A DNA stretch of 64,000 nucleotides from Ruminococcus sp. (GTDB lineage Bacteria > Bacillota > Clostridia > Oscillospirales > Ruminococcaceae): contig JAFWTA010000030.1 in the NCBI GenBank assembly GCA_017519145.1, forward strand, positions 310,001 to 374,000, written 5' to 3'. The position numbers and the translations under genes are program-made. How positions within the stretch are numbered: the first letter of the stretch is position 1; every line of letters begins with the position of its first letter. Positions 1 through 9,157 of this stretch are shown here, one piece after another. Below the pieces are notes generated by a model, which searched no databases, had not been told where the DNA came from, and saw only the letters and a list, made by a program, of their open reading frames with translations.

Positions 1-244
1 TAGGGTCACCGCCGGGCTTCCCCAGCTCCTCGGAGACAAGGCGGCTGGTACACAGAAAAGCATTGCCGTTTGACAGTATGCCCGCCAGTCCCAGAAATGA
101 ACCCATGAGAGACAGTATGCCAATTGCTGATGATCCCAGATTTTTTGTTATGAAAACATTGAGCAGCAATGCAGCCGAGTCCAGAAACAGCTGCATAACT
201 GTTAAAATAACTGTATCCCTTATTATCTTGCTTCTGAATATCAT
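1..244 (-). CDS. MATE/MVF-like (SpoVB-type) membrane transporter, N-terminal fragment
   Basis: Partial gene running off the left edge; only about 81 N-terminal residues are present. The segment starts MIFRSKIIRD and continues with two hydrophobic stretches (around TVILTVMQLF and SLMGSFLGLAGIL), as in the first helices of MATE or polysaccharide-flippase transporters. I chose the ATG at 244 because GGAGG lies 5 nt upstream; an in-frame ATG at 271 has a poorer site. The family moves drugs or lipid-linked sugars across the inner membrane. Which subfamily cannot be told from this fragment. Confidence 0.5.
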   Translation of the reverse strand, partial: MIFRSKIIRDTVILTVMQLFLDSAALLLNVFITKNLGSSAIGILSLMGSFLGLAGILSNGNAFLCTSRLVSEELGKPGGDP

Positions 245-299
245 AGCTTCCTCCACATCGTTCTTATACATACTATGGAGGTTCTCCCTTAAAAATGAC

Positions 300-322
300 A
301 AAGCGGACACGATGGTGTCCGC
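300..322 (-). terminator. Intrinsic terminator after the XRE/zinc-ribbon gene
   Basis: Perfect 8-bp stem GCGGACAC/GTGTCCGC (303-310 and 315-322) with a GATG loop. Read on the minus strand it is followed by TTTGTCATTTTT. It lies 8 bases beyond the stop of the regulator gene. Confidence 0.75.
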
Positions 323-329
323 CATAAAG

Positions 330-1091
330 TCATCTTTTTTTGTAGAGTATCAGCTCAGGATCGGTTATGTCCTCGCCATAAGATACTACCATAAGGATAT
401 CCGCATTTGCTATGACTCCGAAGTAACGTCCGTCGCCAAGCTCGCTTTCCAGCTGATTGCCGAGGTATGTTGCATTGTCATCAAGGAGCTTCACCATATT
501 GCCGTTGGGAAGCGGATACTCTATATTCACATAGGCTCCCACAAGAGCATTGAGCTTTTCGACCTTTGGCATTCCCTCGATATTCAGAGCATTGAATTCC
601 TCTATGAGTTTCTGTTTGAACTCTTCAACACCGTCATCATCAAGATCCTTCCCCTGCTTCCAGTAGTCAAGCTTGGGAAGCATCTCCTTCATGTATGAGC
701 GAGCCTGCTCCTCGGAAAAGCCCTGCTCAGCCATATGCTTAACACAGACATCTATAAGGTCGTCCATGTTGTGGTACATGAACTTGCCGTCAGCATAGCA
801 CCATCTGCAATAGTCCTCGTTGAAGCTTCCGTCCGTTTCCTTACTGATCATGCCGTCCTCAAGAGGCATTCCGCAGCACTGGCATTTCAGCTGTCTCGGC
901 GAGCCGAGAAGAGTGTTGATGGAAACGTCAAAAAGCTTGGACAGCAGCTTCAGCGTTTCTGTGTTCGGGACAGTGTCCCCTGTCTCCCAGCGTGATACAG
1001 CCTGTCTGGTAACAAATACCTTTTCTGCAAGCTCATCCTGTGAAAGACCGTGTTTGTTTCTGAGTTCGAGTATTACGTTTTTGGTTTCCAT
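330..1091 (-). CDS. XRE-family regulator with C-terminal zinc-ribbon domain
   Basis: 253 aa. Residues 1-65 form an XRE-type helix-turn-helix (LSQDELAEKV, then VTRQAVSRWE). A putative zinc ribbon follows from about residue 70, with the pairs CQCC and CRWC. The remaining roughly 150 residues resemble the C-terminal half seen in Firmicutes proteins with this domain pair, but I cannot assign a function. Probably a cytoplasmic DNA-binding regulator; the target is unknown. It has its own promoter and terminator and so looks monocistronic. The zinc ribbon could sense metal or only stabilise the fold. Confidence 0.8.
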   Translation of the reverse strand: METKNVILELRNKHGLSQDELAEKVFVTRQAVSRWETGDTVPNTETLKLLSKLFDVSINTLLGSPRQLKCQCCGMPLEDGMISKETDGSFNEDYCRWCYADGKFMYHNMDDLIDVCVKHMAEQGFSEEQARSYMKEMLPKLDYWKQGKDLDDDGVEEFKQKLIEEFNALNIEGMPKVEKLNALVGAYVNIEYPLPNGNMVKLLDDNATYLGNQLESELGDGRYFGVIANADILMVVSYGEDITDPELILYKKR

Positions 1092-1110
1092 AGTTTATCA
1101 CCTCAAGGCT

Positions 1111-1138
1111 ATTATACCACAGCTGTATCAAAAAGCAA
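1111..1138 (-). promoter_or_regulatory. Promoter of the XRE/zinc-ribbon gene
   Basis: Minus-strand TTGCTT (1133-1138), 16-bp spacer, TATAAT (1111-1116). It ends about 20 bp upstream of the ATG at 1091. Confidence 0.6.
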
Positions 1139-1159
1139 GCAACTGTCTGTTGCGCAGTA

Positions 1160-1903
1160 TCACTTCTTCAGCAGCCTGTCCAGCATTACCTGTCGGCACT
1201 CTTTTTCAAGCGTATCGTCAAGAGGCTCGAGAGCGATATGCTCAGACTCTCCCCTGTTTATGCAGTACTCTATCATGTAGTCCGATATCTCGGGATTTTT
1301 TGACAGGCAGGGTCCGTGGAGATATGTGGCGATGACGTTCTTCTCGCAGTAGCCCTCTGCTTCGCTCTTTGAGCAGTTTCCGTTGCCGTAAAGCACCTTG
1401 CCAAAAGGCGTCTTTATACCCTGAGTCTGTCCTCCGTGGTTCTCAAACCCCACAACCTTGACAGCCTTGCCCGTTATCTTTGTTTCGATAACGATATTAC
1501 CGATACAGCGCTTTCTGCGGCTGTTAGGTGCAACTGTGAAGTAGTCAAAGAGACCGAGTCCCTTTATATCGTTGCCGTCTGCGTCACGGTAGTATTTGCC
1601 CATAAGCTGATAACCGCCGCAGATAAGGAACAGGAATGTTCCGTTCCTGTATGCCTTGATGATGCCCTCCCTGCATTTAAGCAGGTCCTCGGAGATGTGC
1701 TGCTGTTCAAGGTCCGCACCTCCTCCTATGTATACAAGGTCATAGGAGCTGAAGTCGGGCATATCTGAATCAATGGAATACTTGTCTATCTGACATTCTA
1801 TGCCTCTCTTTTTGCAGCGGAACCGGAGCACCTCCATGTTGCCGCTGTCGCCGTAGAGGTCAAGCATATCGGCGTACATATGAAGTATCTTTATAGTTTT
1901 CAT
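1160..1903 (-). CDS. gatD: Lipid II isoglutaminyl synthase, glutaminase subunit GatD
   Basis: 247 aa, the usual GatD length. A class I glutamine amidotransferase of the CobB/CobQ type that releases ammonia from glutamine. With MurT it amidates the alpha-carboxyl of D-Glu in the lipid II stem peptide, on the cytoplasmic side. Visible: the nucleophile Cys95 in FLICGGYQLMG and the catalytic His196 in YLHGP. Its ATG overlaps the murT stop by 4 bp (ATGA), which suggests coupled translation and equimolar subunits. Confidence 0.93.
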   Translation of the reverse strand: MKTIKILHMYADMLDLYGDSGNMEVLRFRCKKRGIECQIDKYSIDSDMPDFSSYDLVYIGGGADLEQQHISEDLLKCREGIIKAYRNGTFLFLICGGYQLMGKYYRDADGNDIKGLGLFDYFTVAPNSRRKRCIGNIVIETKITGKAVKVVGFENHGGQTQGIKTPFGKVLYGNGNCSKSEAEGYCEKNVIATYLHGPCLSKNPEISDYMIEYCINRGESEHIALEPLDDTLEKECRQVMLDRLLKK

Positions 1904-3237
1904 TTGTTACCTCCATGCTTTGCGATATAGCGCTTCAATGCGCTTCTTGTGGGCTGAACTGCCGTATAGTTGGCAATCACGAACTTTCTTCCCTCAGTGC
2001 GGGCAAGCTCCTCAACAGCCTCGTCAAGGTCGGGACGCACTACTATATTTGCAGGGTCATAGCCTGCGGTCTTGATACGGACTGCAATATCATATGCTCT
2101 TGTGCCCGATGTGACTACTCTTGTCACACGCTCAAAGATACTGAAGTTGATATCATATATCCACGATACGTCCAGACCGTCAGCCACATTGTCGTTGAGC
2201 ACGAAAAGGAGCTCCTTTTCGCCCTGCATCTCGTTCATAACACGGAGAGTCATATTTGCTCCCACAGGGTTTTTCGCAAGGTTGAGAGTTGCCTTTCTGT
2301 CACCCAGCATAAAGTTCTCCATACGTCCGTTCTTGACGGTATAGCTGTTGATAACTCCGTCGGTTATCTTTTGCTCTATGCCGTAGAGCTTTGCAGCAGC
2401 TGCAACAGCTGTCATATTATAGACGTTGTAAATGCTGTTGAGCTTTGGAGAATAAGTATGACCGTCAGCTGTGAACACAGGCTTTTCAAGGTCGATATCC
2501 TTTGCGGTGATATAGGGCTCATAGTTACCGAAGCCGCACTTTTTGCATATGAACTTGCCGATGTGTGAGTACTGGTAGTAATCGTACTCCAGCGCCTCAC
2601 CGCAGAAGGGGCAGAAGCGCCCCTCCGAGGCTTCAAAAATCTTCTGTGTCGCAAAGGCATAGGGCTCTGCGTGGAAGTACTTCACGTTCTTGTTTTTGGG
2701 ATTAGCTCTGCCAAGACGAGCAGTATTCGGGTCGTCGCCATTGAGGATAAGATTGCCCTCAAAGGTCTTGCAGAAGCCGTTTATCTTCTGGATAAGGGTC
2801 TCCATCTCGCCGTTTCTGTCCAGCTGGTCGCGGAAGAAGTTAAGCACCACCAGTGTGTCAAGCTTCAGCTGTGAATACACAACGGGAACATGAGACTCGT
2901 CGGTCTCCAGTATGAGGTAGTCAGCCCTGACCTTGCCCGACATATCGCAGTGTCTTAGCAGAAGGGAGCATATTCCCGTATCAAGGTTGTTGCCCTCTTT
3001 GTTGATGATTATCTTCTTGCCGCTGCGCTCAAAGAGCTGAGCAATACAATTGGTAACTGAGGTCTTTCCGTTGGTTCCCGTTACCGCGATTATGGGGCAG
3101 TCCACCTTGAACATGGATACTGCCTTATGCCTTGAAAGATGCCACAGGATTATTCCGGGAAGGTTTCCTGCGTTGCGGTGCATAAGTCTCAGCACCTTTA
3201 CTATAATCTTTCCGATTATTATCAGAAGTCGTTTCAA
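1900..3237 (-). CDS. murT: Lipid II isoglutaminyl synthase, Mur-ligase subunit MurT
   Basis: 445 aa. ATP-dependent subunit that activates the lipid II D-Glu carboxylate for amidation by GatD-derived ammonia. Visible: ATP-binding GTNGKTSVT near residues 54-62 of a central Mur-ligase domain. A four-cysteine ribbon characteristic of MurT is inserted near 208-236 (CPFC and CKKC). A DUF1727-type C-terminal domain follows. The gene starts 17 bp after the stop of the helicase/nuclease gene on the same strand, with no terminator visible between them, so the three genes may share a transcript. Confidence 0.93.
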   Translation of the reverse strand: MKRLLIIIGKIIVKVLRLMHRNAGNLPGIILWHLSRHKAVSMFKVDCPIIAVTGTNGKTSVTNCIAQLFERSGKKIIINKEGNNLDTGICSLLLRHCDMSGKVRADYLILETDESHVPVVYSQLKLDTLVVLNFFRDQLDRNGEMETLIQKINGFCKTFEGNLILNGDDPNTARLGRANPKNKNVKYFHAEPYAFATQKIFEASEGRFCPFCGEALEYDYYQYSHIGKFICKKCGFGNYEPYITAKDIDLEKPVFTADGHTYSPKLNSIYNVYNMTAVAAAAKLYGIEQKITDGVINSYTVKNGRMENFMLGDRKATLNLAKNPVGANMTLRVMNEMQGEKELLFVLNDNVADGLDVSWIYDINFSIFERVTRVVTSGTRAYDIAVRIKTAGYDPANIVVRPDLDEAVEELARTEGRKFVIANYTAVQPTRSALKRYIAKHGGNK

Positions 3238-3254
3238 TTTCGTCCTCCGTATTA

Positions 3255-6200
3255 TTAATTTCCAGTATATGATACTCTTCCGTCTTCGGAAAAGCCTACC
3301 CAGCCGCGCTGTTTTGCAGCCTTTATGCCCAGAGCCACCGAGGTCTCAAGGGTGGGAGTTATCCTCGTGAAGCCGAAGAGATGTGCCACCTCGCGAAGAA
3401 GGTCGGCGCGCTCCATAGCTACCTGACGAGACATTATTTCCTTTATGCCCACAGCTATCTCCTCGGGAGCCACATCGTCTATGTCACGCTTTTCGTCGTC
3501 CTTATAGACTGTGCGGCACTTGTCATACTCCTCCGGAGCCTGTGTGCCCAGCCATACATACTCGTTCTCGCCCGCTGTTGTGACCTTTGCATCAGCCTTT
3601 TCAAATGCAGACTCGAACAGAGCCTTCATATTGGCTCCGGGACGAGATATTCCCCAGCATGAGAAGGTCTTTTTTGAAAGTGTCTTCTTGTTCATGGGAG
3701 CTTCTGCCGCCAGTATATCATTTATGCACTTGCTTATCTTTGCAAGACTTGGCTCGCTGAAGTTTTCCGAGCTTCCCAGTGCCTTTATCTTAAAGGGCTT
3801 GAACTCGTCAAAGCTCTCGGAGAAACTGCTTACCTCCTCGGTCTCGAATACCAGCTCCTGCTTCTTCTTTTCCTCAGCCTTGGGTGCTGCCTCGGGATGA
3901 CGGTAACGCTCAACAGCTGCATCTACCTCGTTCTTTATCTTGCTGAGGACCTTTTCCTTATTGTCCAGCCAGTCGATGATATAAACGCTCATGACGTTCC
4001 AGCCCAGTCCCCTCAGCACACTTGGCTGAGACAGGCTTCTGTCGCTGGCGGTGCCGTTGCGGAAGTAAGCCTCGTTTCCGCAGTTGATACCCATTATGTA
4101 GGTATCGGGCTTGTCGGGATTTACCACTGCCACATCAACCTTATAATCAGAGCAGCCTACACTGCACCTGCACTCATAGCCCAGCTTTCTTATCTCCTCG
4201 GCAACTACTGTCTCGAAGCCCTCCGAACTGCTCTTAGTGCCGGCTCGTACAGGAAGAGCGCTCCTACCCCTTGCAGCAAATTCGAGGAAGCCTTTGAGTC
4301 CCTCAACACCGTCGGAGCGTGTGCGTGAAAGGTCTATCATATCTGGCGTGATGACAGAGAATACTATCATCTTGCACTTTGAACGTGAGATAGCAACATT
4401 AAGACGCCTCCAGCCGCCGTCACGGTTGAGAGGTCCGAAGTTCATGGAAACCTTGCCTTCCTTGTCGGGACCGTAGCCGATGGAGAACATGATAACATCT
4501 CGCTCGTCACCCTGAACATTTTCAAGGTTCTTTATGAGTATGGGCTCATACATCTCGTTGGCGTATTCCTCAAGCTTGGGATCCTCGCGATATGCATCTA
4601 TGAGCAGGTCGTCTATGAGGTTCTGCTGGGGAAGGCTGAATGTAACGACACCGATACTCATCTTTCTCAGCTCGGGATCTCTCAGTCTGCGGCAGATCTC
4701 CTCAACAACAGCCTGTGCCTCCGCCTTGTTGGTACGGGTAGAGCTCTTGTCATAATAGCCCTCAACGTGTACCCAGCTTACCTCAGATACCTGATCGTCA
4801 GGCGACGGGAATGTGTAGAGCTTATTCTCGTAATACTTGGAGTTGCTGTATGCGATAAGGCTCTCATGACGCGAACGGTAATGCCAGAGCAGATGCTTCT
4901 GCGGCATGGACAGCGCCAGACAGTCGTCCAGAACGCTTTCAAGGTCTTCTTTTTCATAGTTCTCCTCGTCAACCTGATTTGAAGCAAAGAAGCTTGTAGG
5001 CGGAAGCTGCTTCGGGTCGCCGACTACGATGACATTTTCTCCTCTTGCAATAGCGCCCACAGCCTCACAGGTCGGAAGCTGAGAAGCCTCGTCGAAGATA
5101 ACAAGGTCAAACTTGGGATAGGACGGGTCGATGTACTGTGCCACGGATATGGGGCTCATAAGCATTACGGGACACATCCTGCGCAGCAGATTTGGTATGC
5201 TGTCGAAAAGCTTTCGGATGGACATCATTCTTCCGCCCGACTTTATAGCTTTCTGGAGTATGCCTATCTCAGAGCTGTTTGCGGAACTTCCCGGTGTGGG
5301 TATCTTTGCTGACAGTTCTGCTGCCAGTTCCTTGATGGACAGTGTGGAGAAGCTATCAAGCACCTCTCCGAAACGTCTTATGGTGTCCTCGAAAAGTGTT
5401 CCCTGAAACTTTGCAAGCTCGGGAGTGCGTGATATAGTGCTTGTGACCATAGCCTTGCTGATATCACAGTCAAATGCTCCTATAAGCTGCTCAGTCGGCA
5501 CCTCGCCGTTCATGTAGGCATCTGCCACATTGCCGATGCCGAGCTCTCTGAGTCTGTTGCAGATAGTTACGATACCCGTCCATTCCTTCAGCTGAGGAAG
5601 TGCATCGATGACGGCATCTGCCTTCTGCTGAGCGTCGCTGCACCAGCTGTCGCCCGTAATGAGCTTGTCGGTATTTATGCCGAAGCTGCTGCGGAGCTGT
5701 GAAGCCACATTCTCAAGAGCGGCAAAGTCTGAGGTTATCTTTGAAGTATCACCGTTTACGCCCCGGGTGAGACTGGTACAGAGCTTCTGCTTTATCTCGG
5801 GACTGAATGTCGAAGCTGAAACTCTTTCGCCGAGCTGTGAGGAGCGCTCAACGCATTTCTCAATAGCTGCCCAGTCCGCGTTCTCGTCAAGTCTGAGACT
5901 GCCGAAATACTTCATCAGCTCGGGCTGTGCGGAAGCAATATTCTGCTTCAGCTGCTTGAATTGGTTTATCTTGTCATAGAACTGCGTGATGTTCTCTTTT
6001 GTTACCGTCGATGAGGTCTTGGCGTGTGCGGCAAGCTCCTTTACAAGCTTGCTGCTTCCAATGCTCTTTGCAAGGAACCATTTGCCCTGTGCGGTCTTCC
6101 ACCTTACAAGAGCGTCGGAGGCATTGTATTCAAGCACCGATGGCTCGAATTTTGAGAGAAGCTCCTCCTTTACCTGTGAAAGGGACTTACCTGTGCCGAT

Positions 6201-9023
6201 AAGTGCCTGTGCAGGCTCCTTGAAGCCGTTCCAGCGGCTGTCGGAGATAATGTCGGGGAGGAGCTGTTCACCGCTTGCAGATGCTGTGACTATCTCCGCT
6301 GCCAGCTTGCACTCCTCGAATGTCATCTCGCTGCTGCCCGTGAACTGCGCCAGCTGCTGAGTATCTCCCTGTGCTGAGGTGAGAGCAGCCTTGAGCTCCC
6401 TGAGCTTTGTCTCCATAGCGCCCCTTGTCTCGGGAGTGCATGAGGTCAGCTCGCATACACCCAGTGCAGTTGTGGTAACATCGCCGAACTCCCTGCCTGC
6501 TGCGGCAAGGCTCTCCAGAGTCTCACGCCATGTTGAGTATGAGGTCTCGCTCATTGCATCTATCTGCTCGTTGGTAAAGCTGAACTTGCCGCCGAAAGAG
6601 CTGTTTTTCTCATATCTTACAGCTGAATCGTACATTGAGCAGCCGAAATTGCGTATCTTATGTATCTCCTCCATTGTGCCGTTGAGCTCACGGCGCATTT
6701 CGGATATTTTCTCCGCCTGAGCCTTGTACTCCGCGGGCTTCTTTATCCTGCCCACGTTGAGAGTCTCCTCAAGCTGCTTCAGGACTGCACGTTTCTGTGC
6801 CTTATTGGAGTGGAGCTCGATACAGAAGGGACCAAGTCCCACCTTGTTAAGGCGCTTTTCAACTACGGAAAGCGCAGCCATCTTCTCAGCAACAAAAAGC
6901 ACGGATTTTCCCTGATAAAGGGCACTGGCTATCATGTTTGTGATGGTCTGGGACTTACCGCTTCCGGGAGGTCCGTGGAGCACGAAGCTCTTGCCCTGTG
7001 AAGCTGCATACACAGCTGCGAGCTGCGATGAGTCCGCACTGAGGGGAACCACCAGATCTGTGGGAGCTACCTTGTTGTCAAGGTCAAGAGGAGATATGTA
7101 CAGATCATCCCCTGCCCACTCTGTCTTGCCCGAGATAAGGCTTGCAACTACCTTGTTCTTTGCAAGCTCGTCAGCACGGTTGCGGATGTCGTTCCACATG
7201 ATGAAGCGGTTGAATGAGAACTGTCCGATAAAGGCATAATCAACGATATCCCATCTGGGCTGGGACATGATGCCCTGACGGACGGTGTTGAAAATAAGCT
7301 GCAGATTCACGCCGTTCTCGTCCTCGGGAACAGGATCAAGCCCGTTTATGTCGATGCCGAAGAACTGGCGGAGCATTTCAAGCATGGTTATGTTGACCTG
7401 TGTATCCTCATCACGCATACGGATGAGGTAGGTCTTTTCCTGCACCTTTCTGATGATATCAACAGGCACCAGTACAAGAGGTGCATAACGAGCCTTATCG
7501 CTCTTTTCGGTCTCATACCAGCGCAGGAAGCCAAGCGCCAGATATATGGTATTTACGCCGTTTTCCTCGATGCTCACCTTAGCCTGTCTGTGGAGCTTCT
7601 TCATTGCCTTTTCAAGGTCGCTGTCCTTGATGAAGGTGCGTATCCTGCGGCTCTTGAACTCCGCCTCGGATATGGTGGATATAAGGTCGCGGTCATTTTC
7701 TATCTCGAATATCTTGCTGTCTGTGAGTGCAAGTGTAGTATCATTGGGCACAGGCATCACCTTGAAGTCCTCGCCCTTTGAGATCTCGTCCTCCAGAACG
7801 CCAAGATCGCTTATCATGAGCTGTACGCTCATTGCCGAGGGGCGGAAGTTGAGGAGACTGTTTCTGAGGCTGAGGTCAAGGAGCTTTCTCTCCCACATTA
7901 CCTGCTTTGTGACCTCCCTGTCCTCACCTGCGGCGATAACCTGCTGAGCTATCTCGTTGGGAGCAGAGGTTATCTCCGACTTCTTTCGGCTGCCGTAGTC
8001 CACAGCCTTGAATGTGCCGTTCTCGGATATCCTTGACGGTACGGGACGTATCCCGCTTGAACGTGTGCGGGTTATATCTATGGCAAAACAGAACTTTGCC
8101 GCATCATCAAGATGTGCCGCAGCGTGTTTCTCGGCACTGTCAAAGTCTGTATTCTTTCCTGCTGCAAAATCCGTACACTCAACTATGCTTATGGCGTCGA
8201 TGCCGTGAGCGATACGCTTTGTGACCGCAGACATATCGTATTGCAGGCAGTCCGAGAATGTCTCCTCCTCCAGCCAGCAGCCAGCGAATGCGTGTCCCTG
8301 CACCATAATGAGCAGCGGATTGAGTCCCACAGCCTCAAGGCATGAGCAGTAAAGCACAGCCAGATCAAGACAGGTGCCCTGTTTGCCGTCAAGGACAGCA
8401 TCGGGCATACGGATGCGCTGTGCCTCCTCAAAGCTTGCCGGCGGCATGGTGTAGGCGATGTTCTGCTCCTGAAGAGCCGCGTAGATCGCTCCCATCTGCT
8501 GCTTTACGATGTTAGGGTTTCTGGTCTGATATCCTGTGAATGCAGGATCGCCGCACCACTTCTTCATGTAAACTCCTGCCGCAGAAATGATCTCCTGCAC
8601 CTTGGGATGATTGGGCGTAACAAAGGCAGCTGCGGTCTCTGGCATGAAATTTATTCCCGACCACTGATCGTAGGCGAGGAACTCGATAGTCCTGCTCTCC
8701 TGTCCTATGACCTCATCGCCCTGAAGGGCTTCGATGGTTACGCTGCCTACCAGCTTCTCGGTCAGGTTGAAAAGCTCATCTGCAAGCATGATTATATTTA
8801 CGGGAGATACCTCAACGGGCTGAGAGGGCGCAAGATCCACGGGTACGGACTCAAAGACCTTTGCAAACTCAGGCTCAAAGCTTATCCTGAGGCGAACGCT
8901 TTTCAGCTCCTCATCGGTATTATTAGTCATTACCATATTTCTGAACACGGGAACGTAGTTCTGCTGCATCGCAAAATTGATCTGTGCGGTCATACTGCCG
9001 CTGAAAACAACTTTATTCTCCAT
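3255..9023 (-). CDS. DUF4011-type SF1 helicase with transglutaminase-like, nuclease-like and DUF3320 domains
   Basis: 1922 aa from the ATG at 9023, which has GGAGG 5 nt upstream; an in-frame ATG at 9077 lies close to the -10 box and has no such site. Order of domains: transglutaminase-like fold near 210-250 (Cys218 in KQGTCLDLAV, His244 in VQGHAFAG); DUF4011-like region about 375-660; SF1 helicase with Walker A GPPGSGKS near 684-691, then DEASQL, GDPKQLPPTS, HYRSRHESL, GDERDVIMFS and LNVAISRSKC; a DUF559/MTES_1575-like nuclease fold near 1610-1710; DUF3320 at the C terminus. Such proteins are large cytoplasmic nucleic-acid ATPases often suspected of defence roles; the function here is unknown. 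The nuclease motif looks altered (NCGNEAY where the family usually has ECDGA). It precedes murT closely. Confidence 0.85.
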   Translation of the reverse strand: MENKVVFSGSMTAQINFAMQQNYVPVFRNMVMTNNTDEELKSVRLRISFEPEFAKVFESVPVDLAPSQPVEVSPVNIIMLADELFNLTEKLVGSVTIEALQGDEVIGQESRTIEFLAYDQWSGINFMPETAAAFVTPNHPKVQEIISAAGVYMKKWCGDPAFTGYQTRNPNIVKQQMGAIYAALQEQNIAYTMPPASFEEAQRIRMPDAVLDGKQGTCLDLAVLYCSCLEAVGLNPLLIMVQGHAFAGCWLEEETFSDCLQYDMSAVTKRIAHGIDAISIVECTDFAAGKNTDFDSAEKHAAAHLDDAAKFCFAIDITRTRSSGIRPVPSRISENGTFKAVDYGSRKKSEITSAPNEIAQQVIAAGEDREVTKQVMWERKLLDLSLRNSLLNFRPSAMSVQLMISDLGVLEDEISKGEDFKVMPVPNDTTLALTDSKIFEIENDRDLISTISEAEFKSRRIRTFIKDSDLEKAMKKLHRQAKVSIEENGVNTIYLALGFLRWYETEKSDKARYAPLVLVPVDIIRKVQEKTYLIRMRDEDTQVNITMLEMLRQFFGIDINGLDPVPEDENGVNLQLIFNTVRQGIMSQPRWDIVDYAFIGQFSFNRFIMWNDIRNRADELAKNKVVASLISGKTEWAGDDLYISPLDLDNKVAPTDLVVPLSADSSQLAAVYAASQGKSFVLHGPPGSGKSQTITNMIASALYQGKSVLFVAEKMAALSVVEKRLNKVGLGPFCIELHSNKAQKRAVLKQLEETLNVGRIKKPAEYKAQAEKISEMRRELNGTMEEIHKIRNFGCSMYDSAVRYEKNSSFGGKFSFTNEQIDAMSETSYSTWRETLESLAAAGREFGDVTTTALGVCELTSCTPETRGAMETKLRELKAALTSAQGDTQQLAQFTGSSEMTFEECKLAAEIVTASASGEQLLPDIISDSRWNGFKEPAQALIGTGKSLSQVKEELLSKFEPSVLEYNASDALVRWKTAQGKWFLAKSIGSSKLVKELAAHAKTSSTVTKENITQFYDKINQFKQLKQNIASAQPELMKYFGSLRLDENADWAAIEKCVERSSQLGERVSASTFSPEIKQKLCTSLTRGVNGDTSKITSDFAALENVASQLRSSFGINTDKLITGDSWCSDAQQKADAVIDALPQLKEWTGIVTICNRLRELGIGNVADAYMNGEVPTEQLIGAFDCDISKAMVTSTISRTPELAKFQGTLFEDTIRRFGEVLDSFSTLSIKELAAELSAKIPTPGSSANSSEIGILQKAIKSGGRMMSIRKLFDSIPNLLRRMCPVMLMSPISVAQYIDPSYPKFDLVIFDEASQLPTCEAVGAIARGENVIVVGDPKQLPPTSFFASNQVDEENYEKEDLESVLDDCLALSMPQKHLLWHYRSRHESLIAYSNSKYYENKLYTFPSPDDQVSEVSWVHVEGYYDKSSTRTNKAEAQAVVEEICRRLRDPELRKMSIGVVTFSLPQQNLIDDLLIDAYREDPKLEEYANEMYEPILIKNLENVQGDERDVIMFSIGYGPDKEGKVSMNFGPLNRDGGWRRLNVAISRSKCKMIVFSVITPDMIDLSRTRSDGVEGLKGFLEFAARGRSALPVRAGTKSSSEGFETVVAEEIRKLGYECRCSVGCSDYKVDVAVVNPDKPDTYIMGINCGNEAYFRNGTASDRSLSQPSVLRGLGWNVMSVYIIDWLDNKEKVLSKIKNEVDAAVERYRHPEAAPKAEEKKKQELVFETEEVSSFSESFDEFKPFKIKALGSSENFSEPSLAKISKCINDILAAEAPMNKKTLSKKTFSCWGISRPGANMKALFESAFEKADAKVTTAGENEYVWLGTQAPEEYDKCRTVYKDDEKRDIDDVAPEEIAVGIKEIMSRQVAMERADLLREVAHLFGFTRITPTLETSVALGIKAAKQRGWVGFSEDGRVSYTGN

Positions 9024-9065
9024 ACAGTCCTCCAATCTGCCAAAGGCTATGCGAATACTATTTCT

Positions 9066-9094
9066 ATGATACCACATTTCGGCTGATTTTACAA
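9066..9094 (-). promoter_or_regulatory. Promoter of the helicase/nuclease gene
   Basis: Minus-strand TTGTAA (9089-9094), 17-bp spacer, TATCAT (9066-9071). Transcription would begin near 9059, about 36 nt before the chosen ATG. This supports the start at 9023. Confidence 0.65.
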
Positions 9095-9115
9095 TATTTA
9101 CTTTAAAAAATATAT

Positions 9116-9148
9116 AAAAAAGCTGCTGCGGAAAAGCTCCGCGGCAGC
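9116..9148 (-). terminator. Intrinsic terminator after the lipoprotein gene
   Basis: 11-bp GC-rich stem (9122-9132 with 9138-9148), one G-T pair, followed on the minus strand by a U-tract. It separates the lipoprotein gene from the helicase promoter. Confidence 0.8.
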
Positions 9149-9157
9149 AATTCTGTG

